Below are positions 8,660 through 17,685 of a stretch of DNA of 64,000 bases, piece by piece (positions within the stretch are counted from its first letter, which is position 1; every line of letters begins with the position of its first letter). Made by a program: the position numbers and the translations under genes. Below the pieces are notes generated by a model. The model ran no database searches. It was not told where the DNA came from and saw only the letters and a program-made list of their open reading frames with translations. Origin of the DNA: a bacterium (GTDB taxonomy: Bacteria > Vulcanimicrobiota > Xenobia > Xenobiales > JADMJV01). The stretch lies in contig JAFEBA010000010.1 in the NCBI GenBank assembly GCA_018266105.1, positions 221,539-285,538 on the forward strand, given 5' to 3'.

Positions 8660-9074
8660 ACAGAATCCGCGCCACTTCAACCACCTGGCGACCTTGTCCG
8701 GCCGCTCCCGCCTGACCGCCCTGCCAGGTCGTATTGACCGCGCAACGGAAGAGGCCCGGAGCGGCCGTGCCCAGACTGGTGATATACACCTGAGTGGTGA
8801 AATTATTGGATCCAATCTGGGTTGTGTCCTGTTGATAAGGGCTGCTGAAAGAACTCTGAGCCCAGAACGGGTCAGTGGCCGGGGGCAGCCCATAGACAAA
8901 CTCATCCAGGACCTGATTGGCTCGGGCCTCGGCCACCACTGTGTCAGAGGACTTGCTGTTGCTGCGCAAAGCCGAAATAGCCAGCGCGATCAGGGACAGA
9001 ATGACCACCACGCACAACCCAAGTGAGAGTAAAACCTCCGCCAGAGTCATGCCTTTTCTTAGAACTGATGCCAC
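8649..9074 (-). CDS. GspI/PilV-like pseudopilin, second cassette
   Basis: The protein has 141 residues and starts with GTG at 9074, after a GAAGG seven nt upstream. The leader MASVLRKG precedes MTLAE (G at -1, Met at +1, Glu at +5), typical of GspI/PilV proteins, and then a helix LLSLGLCVVVILSLIAL. It overlaps the upstream PilX-like gene by 16 nt and the downstream J-like gene by 11 nt, so the three are translated as a unit. Predicted inner-membrane pseudopilin assembled with its neighbours. Confidence 0.78.
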   Translation of the reverse strand: MASVLRKGMTLAEVLLSLGLCVVVILSLIALAISALRSNSKSSDTVVAEARANQVLDEFVYGLPPATDPFWAQSSFSSPYQQDTTQIGSNNFTTQVYITSLGTAAPGLFRCAVNTTWQGGQAGAAGQGRQVVEVARILYAQ

Positions 9075-11215
9075 GAAAGGACCTTCATCGAGAATGGACC
9101 GGCCGGAGCCAGGCCGGCCACATAGCTGGGATCATAGGTGATGTCAACGCTGCCTGCGGTGATCGTGACGTTTCCGGTTCCGGCCGTGGAGCTCCCGGCC
9201 GGATCTCCTCCGTAGGCCACCAGGCTGCCCTTTAAAGTGAAGGGCCCCGTGCTGCTCCCGGAGCCATCGGCCGCCAGCACGGTCACGTCTTTCCAAGCGT
9301 AGACCACGCCCTGCAATTTGACCGAGTGGAAGGTGCCGCCCGCGGTTGCATCCAGATCATAAGCGTCCACCGTAATGCTCCCCTGGGCGTACAGATTCAG
9401 TCCCAACTGAGTTCCCGAGCTGGAATTAAAGTCCGTGCTGGTCCCGATCAGGTGAATATCGCCTTTGGAAACCAGGGCCGAGCCGTTGCTGGCGATCTGA
9501 GCACCGATGGTGATGTCACCATCGTTGGCCAGCATCACGCCACTGCTTCCGCCCTGCAGCTTGAGCTCCAAGTCCTTGGGTTTGAGACCGGCGCTGGCTG
9601 CAGCCGGGGGAGTTGCGGGGGGAGCAGGCATAGAAGCCGCGGTGGCAGTCTGCAATCCCGCGAATTCAGCAGGTGCTGCCGCGTTCAAAACGTTGCTGAT
9701 ATTGGCGCCAACCTGCCAGATATAGGCCTGAGTGGGCGGTGTAGGCAGAGTGTTGGGTATCAACAACCGGCCTCCCCCGGAAACCGAGTATTCCGTATAA
9801 GGGACAGAGGTGGTAGCATAACCGCTGGAATTACTGCGGCTACCCGAGGCACTGGAGTTGGCCAAAGTCAGCCTGGGATTGGCCGAGGCCATGGCCTGCC
9901 AGGCTGCAAGCGTGGCCGTATCCAACGGCATCTTATTGCTATAGTTAGAATTAAAGTACTGGGCCAGGATATCGGGGGTGGTCAAGACGGGAGACGTCGG
10001 CGGTGTGGTTGCAGCGATTCCTCCGTAAGTTGCCGATTGGGGCGCTCCCCCGTCCGGAACTAAGGCAAATCCTGTGAGTGCGCCCGAGGGACTTATCTGC
10101 AAGTCCTTGGTCAGGGTAATACTTACCTTAGGGTTGCCGGAGGTGACCGCGATTGTCATACCCGCCGGAGTTGGCACTGCGGTTCCCGGGGGCTTGGGAC
10201 TGGCAGCCACATAGTCTTTGTATTCCATGTTGACATACAGCAGATGACCTGTTGCGTCCACCAGGTAGGTCCCGGCCTGCAAGCCGATGGGACTGGAAGG
10301 CACCCGGACCTTACTGGCGGGTATCCGGTAGAGACCGGTAGCGTCTTCGCTCTTCACGGTGACGCCGGACAGAGTTCCACTGATCGTCTGGCTTCCGGCG
10401 TGCATCAACTCCCCTAAAGGGGAGGTCACTCCCGCGTTCACAGTCAAATTCGACTTGGTGCGCATGCGCGCCGGCGCGCCGCCGGTGGCGTTCAACTGAA
10501 CCACCGAACTGGAGGTCAAAAGCAAATTCCCGGCCGCCATCACGGCCGCGTCGGTGATCGGCTGATTGTTGCCAAGCTTCAGCACAACCTGAGCCACCCG
10601 CTTGTGATAGGCCCCGATGAAGTTCTGAGGCGTGCCCGCGTTCAGCGAGACATTGCGCCCGCTGGCCCCCTCGATGCTGACCACCATGGCCGTGCTGGGC
10701 ACCGTCAACTGAGGAGCCCCCGTCCAGGGCGAAGAACTGGAACTTGAGGTCAGGCTCTGAGCCACCGGTAAGGGCCGGCTGTTTGAGCCGGTCAGATTAT
10801 TACAGCTGCAATAAGGAAAATCCGTCCAGGCCGTGCTGGGATCGTTCATTCCATCGCTGTCCGGGGCCGAACTGGCCGCTCCGTCCTGATAATTGAAGCG
10901 AATACGAAAGCGACTCCAGCTAGAGCCTTCGGCCACCCAGCCCACCACCTGACCTTCGCCCTCTCTGACGTACAGCCCCGGGGCGGTGAAGGTCTGGGCT
11001 ACGGCAGCGTTCCAGCGGGGGTCCTGACTGATGCGGCTGCGCACCCAGTCCAAGCCGGAACGGGTGGCCCGGTCCGAGGCGGTCAGGCCGCTGTCAGCCG
11101 CGCTGCGCGCCAAACTGGCCGGGGCCAGAGAAATCGCGGCGGTGGCGAACATCAACGTCAGCATGCTGAAGAGCAACACTGAGACCAGCATGATCGCCCG
11201 ACGAGATTTTCTCAT
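9059..11215 (-). CDS. Large PilX-like pilus assembly protein with beta-rich C-terminus
   Basis: The ATG at 11215-11213 has AGGAAGGG about 10 nt upstream and gives 718 residues. The N-terminus MRKSRRAIMLVSVLLFSM, followed by an Ala/Ser/Arg-rich helix and SGLDWVRSRI, matches the PilX-N pattern and the N-terminus of the partial gene at 1-707. The rest is Ser/Thr/Gly-rich. The last 200 residues alternate GDI, GSI, DVT and NVTI strands, which suggests a right-handed beta-helix. It is first in the second pseudopilin cassette (X, then I, then J), whereas the first cassette runs I, J, X. Likely a large tip or minor component displayed outside the cell; function inferred from family and context. Confidence 0.72.
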   Translation of the reverse strand: MRKSRRAIMLVSVLLFSMLTLMFATAAISLAPASLARSAADSGLTASDRATRSGLDWVRSRISQDPRWNAAVAQTFTAPGLYVREGEGQVVGWVAEGSSWSRFRIRFNYQDGAASSAPDSDGMNDPSTAWTDFPYCSCNNLTGSNSRPLPVAQSLTSSSSSSPWTGAPQLTVPSTAMVVSIEGASGRNVSLNAGTPQNFIGAYHKRVAQVVLKLGNNQPITDAAVMAAGNLLLTSSSVVQLNATGGAPARMRTKSNLTVNAGVTSPLGELMHAGSQTISGTLSGVTVKSEDATGLYRIPASKVRVPSSPIGLQAGTYLVDATGHLLYVNMEYKDYVAASPKPPGTAVPTPAGMTIAVTSGNPKVSITLTKDLQISPSGALTGFALVPDGGAPQSATYGGIAATTPPTSPVLTTPDILAQYFNSNYSNKMPLDTATLAAWQAMASANPRLTLANSSASGSRSNSSGYATTSVPYTEYSVSGGGRLLIPNTLPTPPTQAYIWQVGANISNVLNAAAPAEFAGLQTATAASMPAPPATPPAAASAGLKPKDLELKLQGGSSGVMLANDGDITIGAQIASNGSALVSKGDIHLIGTSTDFNSSSGTQLGLNLYAQGSITVDAYDLDATAGGTFHSVKLQGVVYAWKDVTVLAADGSGSSTGPFTLKGSLVAYGGDPAGSSTAGTGNVTITAGSVDITYDPSYVAGLAPAGPFSMKVLSWHQF

Positions 11216-11276
11216 AGATATCAAGCCCTTCCTGACCGGTCCCCCACTCTTTAGAATAGCATAAAATGAGCAAATG

Positions 11277-12233
11277 TTAAGGTTTTGCGAAAATCAACTC
11301 CGAATTCGGCAGGTCAAACGTCACCACGTAACGCTGCAGAAACTCCTGTCCCAGCACGCCCTCGGCCTGCAGTTTGCGAAAAACCACCGGCAGCTTTTCC
11401 TGGGTCAATGAGGGGTTATCGGCCAGCTCCACCTTTCCCATCCGGCTGGCGAAACTGCGATAGCGCAATCCATTCTGATCGGTGGTCTCACTCTCGGTGA
11501 TATTGGCGCCGGTGTCGTCCACCTTCAGGGTAAACATCAGCTTTGAATCCAACATCAGGTTCTCGCAGGACGTATCCACCTGCACCCAGGCCTTGGGCGG
11601 CTCCGGCGGGCCCCCACTAAATCCCGACAGCAGACCGGCCAGACCGCCGGGCTTGGCCGGCTCAGGCGGGCGCTCCTTGAGCATCAAAGATACGGATGCC
11701 ACCACAGCTTCATCCGATAGCCGGCACTCCACCTTGTTTCCCTTGGCCTTGCGCTTGGACAAAGAATCAGAATCCTCCAGCACCAGCCTCTGATTGGCGT
11801 AATCCAGAGTAAATGGATGGTTCCTGAAGTAGGCCAGCGAAAGAATGCCGTCCACTTTAGTCTCGCCATCGTTGCCGACAAAGCAGCGCGGCTCGCCGAT
11901 CAGCACCTCCTGATCGCTCTCGTTCTGATTGCCCAGGGTCAGGCTGGGGAGTCTGGCCTGACTGAACTCTAACTCTCCCCCCGTGACCGGCTTCAACTTG
12001 GTGCTGGAGCCCGGCTCAATGCCCAGTTTCTTGGCCAGCTGCGGGCTGATCAGATTAAATCCCAGACCTGTGTCCAGCAGAAACTCCGCCTGCGTTTCGC
12101 CGACCTTGACCGGCAGCAGCACGGCTCGTTTCTTTCCCAGACGAAAAGGCACGGTCGCGGACGTATCATCAGCCAGAGCCAGGCCCGCTCCGATAGCCAC
12201 AGCACAACTTAAGTAGACGAAAAATTTTCTCAC
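11277..12233 (-). CDS. Secreted retropepsin-like aspartyl protease family protein
   Basis: The protein has 318 residues and starts with GTG at 12233, with AGAAGG seven nt upstream. It has a signal peptide MRKFFVYLSCAVAIGAGLALA. A DTG motif in EFLLDTGLGFNLIS (about residues 51-64) is the signature of pepsin/retropepsin-fold proteins. A Pro-rich insert (about 190-215) separates a C-terminal half that contains GVLGQEFLQRY, also typical of bacterial aspartyl-protease-like proteins. Probably periplasmic. It sits between the PilX-like gene and the subtilase gene on the same strand, with no obvious partner. Confidence 0.75.
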   Translation of the reverse strand: MRKFFVYLSCAVAIGAGLALADDTSATVPFRLGKKRAVLLPVKVGETQAEFLLDTGLGFNLISPQLAKKLGIEPGSSTKLKPVTGGELEFSQARLPSLTLGNQNESDQEVLIGEPRCFVGNDGETKVDGILSLAYFRNHPFTLDYANQRLVLEDSDSLSKRKAKGNKVECRLSDEAVVASVSLMLKERPPEPAKPGGLAGLLSGFSGGPPEPPKAWVQVDTSCENLMLDSKLMFTLKVDDTGANITESETTDQNGLRYRSFASRMGKVELADNPSLTQEKLPVVFRKLQAEGVLGQEFLQRYVVTFDLPNSELIFAKP

Positions 12234-12272
12234 TCGAGCGCCTTCTGTCCAGCCTCGAGCCTCCCTCCAGGC

Positions 12273-14009
12273 TTAAGACTGCTCAGGAATATTGACCCGC
12301 AGAGGCACCCGCTTGATGACCGTGCCGGCCGAACGCCCCCAGAACATCAGGGGATAGCTCAGGGTTCGATTCGAGTTCACTGCGGGCCGGCGCAGGGCCA
12401 GCTGGAAGGTACGGGTCTCTCCGGCCGGAACGGCGGCGAACGAGGAGGGCGTGATGGTGACAAACGACTGCGAATCGCCCAGAATGTCCAGGCTTAAGGT
12501 GACCGGACCACCATTGGCGGGAGCGGTCACATCAATGGTGCCGCTCTCATTGGCTCCGGCCGGAAGAGTGAAGTTGAGCTCAGGTGAGCGGGTCACTCCC
12601 TGCAGCCGACTGGCTTCCATCGCGGCCGTACCGAAGTCCAGCATGCGCAGATTGCCTACCTGCTGGGTAACGGTGGCGCTGGCCGTCTCGATGAGAATCT
12701 GGCGCGCCTCAATGGCCATCAAGTCCGGGTTGATATTCATCAGGGCCGCGCCGCTGCCGGCCGTAAGCGGGTTGGCGTAGGAACAACCATCGTGCAGCTC
12801 TTTGTTGGCCAGCGTGCGCCCCACCCCAACCTGTTCACCCGGGGCGACCAGGGTTAAGACTCGCCCCTCGCGCGAAAACGAGGAGACGGCCTTGTTGGAA
12901 TTTGTGGCGCCGGTGATCAGAGCGTGGGTGCGGAAAGGCTGGTCGGACGACTTGGAGTTAGCCGGCAAGAAGCGATTGTCGTTTTTGGGGCGGAACTGGC
13001 CATTGTTGCCCTCGCCGTCGTTGCCGGTGGCGAAGCAAAGCACCGCGTCTTTACGAGCGGCCAGGTCCAGCACGTTCAGAAAGCCCGAGCGAAATTCTTC
13101 CTCGGGACCGTAGTAGGACTGCTCCGAGGTCGGGTTGGTGGGCGCATCCGGCCCCAATGACAGGGTCACCCAGCGGCAGCCCTGATTGAGAGCCGTTTCG
13201 GCCCCCAGCACACCATCAAAAACAAAGCCAGCCTGCGCCGCGCCCAGCGCCTTGACTTCATACAGGGGACTGTTCCAGCAAACCCCGACGGTCGGGTTGG
13301 CGGTGCTTCCTCCCCCATCGCCGGCCGCAAAAGCCGACACGATCGTGCCGTGTTTGATGGGACCATCGGTGTCGCGCGCCGTGAGCGGACGATTCTCGCT
13401 GTCCACCACCGCCACAATGCGATTGGCGGCGAAGGCGTTCTGGTCGAAGTCAAAGCCCCCGTCCACCACGCCGATGCGCGGACTGGTGCCATTGCGATTA
13501 AATAACCCCCAACCCAGCCGGGCGTTGATGTGGTCCACCCAGAAATTGCCGTTGAAGGTGGCCGGGGTCGGGTCGACGGGTGCGGCCGCATCGGCATTGA
13601 TGGTCTGATTGACGGTGACCTCGTCCACGGCCGGGTCGGCTTCCAGGGTATTGATGGCGGCCAGCAGGTCGCTCCCCACCGGGAAACCTAACTGAAGCAC
13701 AAAAGATTCGGGCGCGTCGCCCACCACCCGGGCCCCCAGGCCGGCGATCAGGTTCAACAGGCTGGCGATCTGGTCTTCGCTGGCGTCTTCGTTCACCACC
13801 ACCAGCAACTGGTTGGCGCCGGCCGGAACGACTGCTCCATTCAGCACCAGTTTGACCGTACTGCTGGGAGCCTGCGAGCGGGCAGCCGAGAACACGGTGG
13901 CTGCGGCGCTGCTGTTGCCCTGTCCGTTGAATCCGGTTAATTGGGAGCTTGAGCTCCCCCCACAGCCCACCAGAATCAGTGCCATCCCTGCCCAAATCGA
14001 TCTTGCCAC
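12273..14009 (-). CDS. Subtilisin-like (S8) serine protease lipoprotein
   Basis: I choose GTG at 14009-14007, preceded by AGAGG at eight nt, because it gives a short lipoprotein signal, MARSIWAGMALILVGC, with lipobox LVGC. An ATG at 14051 in the same frame lacks a ribosome site. The 578-residue protein has an I9-like propeptide region (about 40-110). The S8 catalytic triad follows: Asp in IGVVDGGFD, His in KHGTIVSAFAAG and Ser in GCSYANPLTAG. The oxyanion Asn is in FATGNDGE. The Ser motif departs from the usual GTSMAxP. The last 110 residues look like a beta-sandwich. Expected location is periplasmic or outer-membrane anchored. It lies 70 nt downstream of cheB. Confidence 0.88.
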   Translation of the reverse strand: MARSIWAGMALILVGCGGSSSSQLTGFNGQGNSSAAATVFSAARSQAPSSTVKLVLNGAVVPAGANQLLVVVNEDASEDQIASLLNLIAGLGARVVGDAPESFVLQLGFPVGSDLLAAINTLEADPAVDEVTVNQTINADAAAPVDPTPATFNGNFWVDHINARLGWGLFNRNGTSPRIGVVDGGFDFDQNAFAANRIVAVVDSENRPLTARDTDGPIKHGTIVSAFAAGDGGGSTANPTVGVCWNSPLYEVKALGAAQAGFVFDGVLGAETALNQGCRWVTLSLGPDAPTNPTSEQSYYGPEEEFRSGFLNVLDLAARKDAVLCFATGNDGEGNNGQFRPKNDNRFLPANSKSSDQPFRTHALITGATNSNKAVSSFSREGRVLTLVAPGEQVGVGRTLANKELHDGCSYANPLTAGSGAALMNINPDLMAIEARQILIETASATVTQQVGNLRMLDFGTAAMEASRLQGVTRSPELNFTLPAGANESGTIDVTAPANGGPVTLSLDILGDSQSFVTITPSSFAAVPAGETRTFQLALRRPAVNSNRTLSYPLMFWGRSAGTVIKRVPLRVNIPEQS

Positions 14010-14079
14010 CTGAAGCGTCCTCTTTTGCTCGAAATGCGGAGAGTCTACCATGGGAGGGAAGGTATATTTGAACCAATCC

Positions 14080-15123
14080 TCAGGTGGCCTGGACCAGAGA
14101 CAAGATGCGGTCCGGGAGTTCCAGCAAAGGGTAAGCGGCGTCGGCCAAACCGGCCTCGATCACGCTGCGGGGCATGCCATAAATCACGCAAGAAGACTCG
14201 TGTTCGGCCAGTACTCGCCCGCCCTGAGCCTTGACCCAGCCGCTGCCCGCCTTCCCATCCTCGCCCATTCCCGTCAGCACCACGGCCAGCACGTTGGAGC
14301 CATAGACCTCGGCCGCCGACTGAAAGAGAATGTCCACCGAAGGCCGATGCAGCAAGCCCGAGGGCTGCAGGTCCAGCTCGCAGCAGACCTGGCCCATACG
14401 GCGTCGCAGTCGCAGGTGAAAGCCGGCCTGGGCCAGCACCACCCTGCCTGGCTGCAGGTAAAGCCCGGCAGAAGCTTCCTTGACCTCCAGTTGAGAAATC
14501 TCATCCAGCTTGCCGGCGAAAGGACCGGTGTAACCCACAGGCATGTGCACAACGGCTGCAATCGGCCAGGGGAAATTGCCCGGCAGCTGGGAGAGCAAAT
14601 AGCGCAGAGCCTGAGGACCCCCGGTGGAGAGCCCCAGCACCAGCACGCCCGGACCGGAAGCCGGCTCCTGCAGCGGAGCCGGCGGGGCGAAGGCCTCCAG
14701 AGGAGCCAGACGCGCTCGCGGTACCCGCCCCGCCGCCAGAACCTTATCCACCAGCTCCTGCTGAATCTCCAGCACTTTCTCGCTGGCCAGACCGGTAGGC
14801 TTACGCACAAACTCGACCGCCCCGGACTCCAGAGCCTGAGCGGCCAGGTAGCCCTCCTCGCTGGCGATGCTGACCACCACGAAAGCCACAGGGCGACGGC
14901 GCATCTGCTCGCGCATGAACTCCACCCCGTCCATCATGGGCATGTTCAGATCCACCGTCACCACATCCGGCTGCAGACGCTCCACGCAATCGAGTGCGTC
15001 CACACCGTCGCGGGCGAAGCCCACCACTTCCAGCTCTAGACTGGAACGCAGCATCTGCGTAATCACCTTGCGCAGATAGGCCGAGTCGTCCACCACCAGG
15101 ACCCGAATAGGAGCTTCAGCCAT
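14080..15123 (-). CDS. cheB: CheB, chemotaxis glutamate methylesterase
   Basis: Starting from the ATG at 15123-15121, which overlaps cheR by 8 nt, the protein has 347 residues. The receiver domain has VVDDS and phospho-acceptor Asp58 in VTVDLNMP. The C-terminal methylesterase domain has the catalytic Ser in GLSTGGPQA, His in VVHMPVGY and Asp in LTGMGEDG. CheB removes methyl groups from MCPs, counteracting CheR in adaptation. It is the last gene of the che operon. Confidence 0.95.
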   Translation of the reverse strand: MAEAPIRVLVVDDSAYLRKVITQMLRSSLELEVVGFARDGVDALDCVERLQPDVVTVDLNMPMMDGVEFMREQMRRRPVAFVVVSIASEEGYLAAQALESGAVEFVRKPTGLASEKVLEIQQELVDKVLAAGRVPRARLAPLEAFAPPAPLQEPASGPGVLVLGLSTGGPQALRYLLSQLPGNFPWPIAAVVHMPVGYTGPFAGKLDEISQLEVKEASAGLYLQPGRVVLAQAGFHLRLRRRMGQVCCELDLQPSGLLHRPSVDILFQSAAEVYGSNVLAVVLTGMGEDGKAGSGWVKAQGGRVLAEHESSCVIYGMPRSVIEAGLADAAYPLLELPDRILSLVQAT

Positions 15124-15955
15124 GGTCGGGCTTCCGATAGAACACGGACCCTCCACACTCGCCGAACTCCAGGGCCGGCGCAAATCGCAATAAACTCTCG
15201 GAAGTGCCCACGAACAGGCAGCCTCCCGGAGCGAGAGCCGAGACCAGCCGCTCGATCAGCCGCGGGATACGTTCTTCCTTAAAGTAGAGCATCACGTTGC
15301 GACAGAAAATGAAATCGCACTTGGGCATGCGGGCAAATTCAGCTTCCTCCACCAAATTCAAGCGGCGCAGCGAGACGCGGCCGGCCACGGCCGGCCGCAA
15401 AGCCCAGCGCTCCTGCGGCAGTTCTTCAAAGTGCCGCTCCAGCCAGTTGCGCGGCAACAGCCGAACGGAGCGCTGCCGGTAAATGGCCTGGCGGGCCGCC
15501 TCCAGTACCCGTCGGTCCAGGTCGGTGGCCATCACCTCGATGTCGCGCCAGGCAAACAACCCTGCCTCCAGCAGAGCCAGCACCATGGAATAAGGCTCCT
15601 CGCCGCTGGCGCAAGCGGCGTGCCAGATGCGCAGCGTCTGACCGGGCCGACGCTCCGGGGCCAGCTTCTGCGCCACCGCCTGGATGGCTTCCGATTCGCG
15701 CCAAAAATAGGTCTCATTGACCGTGATGGCCGTCTCCAGCTGTCGCCATTCCTCGTCCGAATGCGGATCGTAGCGCAGCAAATAGTAATAGTCCAGGTAG
15801 GTCAGCAGACCCAGTTCGGCCAAACGGTTTTCAAGTTTCAAGGCCAGCAGCGGCAGATTGGGGTCGCTGAAAAAGTTACCCGTGCGCTCCTCGATCAGAT
15901 CGCGAAGCAACTGCAAAGACTGGCGGGCCGCCGGCGTGTTTAACAAAGAACTCAT
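15116..15955 (-). CDS. cheR: CheR, MCP methyltransferase
   Basis: The 279-residue protein has the CheR N-terminal helical domain and an S-adenosylmethionine-binding Rossmann domain. Typical signatures are TAITVNETYFWRE, WHAACASGEEPYS, DIEVMATDLD and DFIFCRNVMLYF. It methylates glutamates on the MCP encoded two genes upstream. Its start overlaps the HEAT gene's stop (ATGA) and its end overlaps cheB. Confidence 0.95.
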   Translation of the reverse strand: MSSLLNTPAARQSLQLLRDLIEERTGNFFSDPNLPLLALKLENRLAELGLLTYLDYYYLLRYDPHSDEEWRQLETAITVNETYFWRESEAIQAVAQKLAPERRPGQTLRIWHAACASGEEPYSMVLALLEAGLFAWRDIEVMATDLDRRVLEAARQAIYRQRSVRLLPRNWLERHFEELPQERWALRPAVAGRVSLRRLNLVEEAEFARMPKCDFIFCRNVMLYFKEERIPRLIERLVSALAPGGCLFVGTSESLLRFAPALEFGECGGSVFYRKPDHG

Positions 15956-17685
15956 GACAATCGCTCGGCAAAACCGCGAAGGGCCTGGTCCGCGTCCAGC
16001 AAAGCCAGCGGTCGCAATCGCTCAGGCTCCCGCAGCAAAGCCTCGCGCCTGACCCACGGATCGGGGTCGGACCAGCTGACGGACGGGGCCAGTTGCTTCC
16101 ACTGCTGCTGGCTCAAATCCAACCCCAACAGTAGCGCGGCATTCGGTCCGGCGGCCAGAGACTCGAATGTGTCCGGCAACTCGGCTAATACTCGCTGCTG
16201 GTCCTGAGGCCGAGGACTGGCCGCCAGCAATTGTAGCTCCCCCGCCTCGGCCACCCGATCCCACTGACCCAGACTGGCCAGCGCCTCCAGGGCCGCCTCA
16301 CTTACGTCCGGCTCGGCGTCCTCAAGCAAGGCCGGCAATCGGGCCAGAGCCGCCTGGGCGTCCACCCGGGCCAGCGCGCGCGCGGCTTCGGCCCGCAGGG
16401 GCGGGCGAGCATCCGTCAAAAACTCCGCCAACCACTTGCTGCCCACTCCCCAACTCCCCAGCGTTCGGCACAGATAGATCGACCACCAGAAATCCTGGGG
16501 ACGCGGTAGCGACTGCAACAAAGGCAGGCCGCGCCGGGCCGGGATCTCGGCCAGTCGGCGCACTGCCAGAGCGGCCTCAGCCGGCCCACCCGAGCGCAAA
16601 GCAGCCGCCAGCAAGAGCTCATCGCTGCAGCCCTCGAGCACTTCGCAGCGCGCCCGTTCCTCCGATTCCATCTGCCACCAGCCCAGCAAATCCTCAGCCT
16701 GAAACAGGCCCGCCTGCATCAGCCAGCTGGCCGAGGCGGCCCGCAAACCAGGCGAATCGCAACCTAACCAGCCACGCAAAACGGCCTCCGGACACCCCAG
16801 GCGCAGCCCCTGCTGCACCAACAATCGCCGCACTCGCGGTCCCGCCTCGGGCAGAGCGGCCAGAATGGCGCCCAGGCCCGATTCGCCTTCCAGCAGTGGC
16901 AGCACTCGATCCGGCTCTTCTGGCAGGAGTCGGGCCAGGGCGGCCTGGTCACGGCTGCGGCAGGCCTCTTCCAGGGGAATCAGCTCGGGCAGGGCCCCGT
17001 GCTGTTCCAGCAGCTGCCTCTGAGCGGGCTCCAGCCTCAGCGGCTGTTCGCACAGTAGCCGCCGCAGGGCGGCAACCACTTCTTCCTCCGCCTGCCGGCT
17101 CAAGCACTGCAACAACGGCTGCAGGGCCAGCGGGTGGCCGATGCGGGCCAGCGCGCCGGCCGCGCCGCCCATCAAGATGGGCTCTTCCAAAAGCAGGGTC
17201 AGCTCCGGCAAGGCCCGAGGGTCGCCGATCGCACCCAGAGCTTCCACGGCTGCGAAAGCCAGAAAGGCGTCCGCGCCCCGCGCCAGTTCAACCAGCTCCG
17301 GCACGGCTGTGCGGGCCCCCTGCTGACCCAGAGCTTCGATTGCGTGGTAACGCACGTTGGTATCCGGATCGTTGAGCATCTGCCTCAACATGGGCACGCC
17401 CAGCGGCGGCTCTAACTGGCCTAACACCACGGCGGCCGCCTGGCGAACCTCGCTGAGAGAATGACTCAGCAGCGGCCGCAGCCGGTCCAGAGCCGGGCGC
17501 CCTAGCGCCACCAGCGTCTGCAGCGCCCCGTTGAGCACGCCCAGATCCAACGACTCGTGCTGGATCAATTGCACAAGTTGCTCGGCCGTGGCCGCCCGTT
17601 CCTGGTCGCGGCCGGCTGCCAGGCGGTTCACCGCCTGCTTGCGGGCCCGCCAATCCTGGTGAAGCGCGGAGAGTTCCTGGCTCAC
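15952..17685 (-). CDS. HEAT-repeat protein in the che operon
   Basis: The 577-residue, Leu/Ala-rich protein consists almost wholly of HEAT/PBS-lyase-type helical repeats, e.g. [33 protein letters not shown] and [19 protein letters not shown]. No catalytic motif and no signal peptide are visible, so it is probably a cytoplasmic protein-protein scaffold. Four-nt overlaps with both the MCP gene and cheR tie it to the operon. A HEAT-repeat partner of an MCP is known from the Myxococcus Che7 system (Cpc7), so a role in coupling the receptor to an output is plausible but inferred. Confidence 0.85.
   Translation of the reverse strand: MSQELSALHQDWRARKQAVNRLAAGRDQERAATAEQLVQLIQHESLDLGVLNGALQTLVALGRPALDRLRPLLSHSLSEVRQAAAVVLGQLEPPLGVPMLRQMLNDPDTNVRYHAIEALGQQGARTAVPELVELARGADAFLAFAAVEALGAIGDPRALPELTLLLEEPILMGGAAGALARIGHPLALQPLLQCLSRQAEEEVVAALRRLLCEQPLRLEPAQRQLLEQHGALPELIPLEEACRSRDQAALARLLPEEPDRVLPLLEGESGLGAILAALPEAGPRVRRLLVQQGLRLGCPEAVLRGWLGCDSPGLRAASASWLMQAGLFQAEDLLGWWQMESEERARCEVLEGCSDELLLAAALRSGGPAEAALAVRRLAEIPARRGLPLLQSLPRPQDFWWSIYLCRTLGSWGVGSKWLAEFLTDARPPLRAEAARALARVDAQAALARLPALLEDAEPDVSEAALEALASLGQWDRVAEAGELQLLAASPRPQDQQRVLAELPDTFESLAAGPNAALLLGLDLSQQQWKQLAPSVSWSDPDPWVRREALLREPERLRPLALLDADQALRGFAERLS

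Noticed and set aside
16167..17375. Plus-strand open frame of 402 codons inside the HEAT-repeat gene
   Set aside because: Pro/Arg/Ala-rich translation without domains; shadow of the repeat gene.
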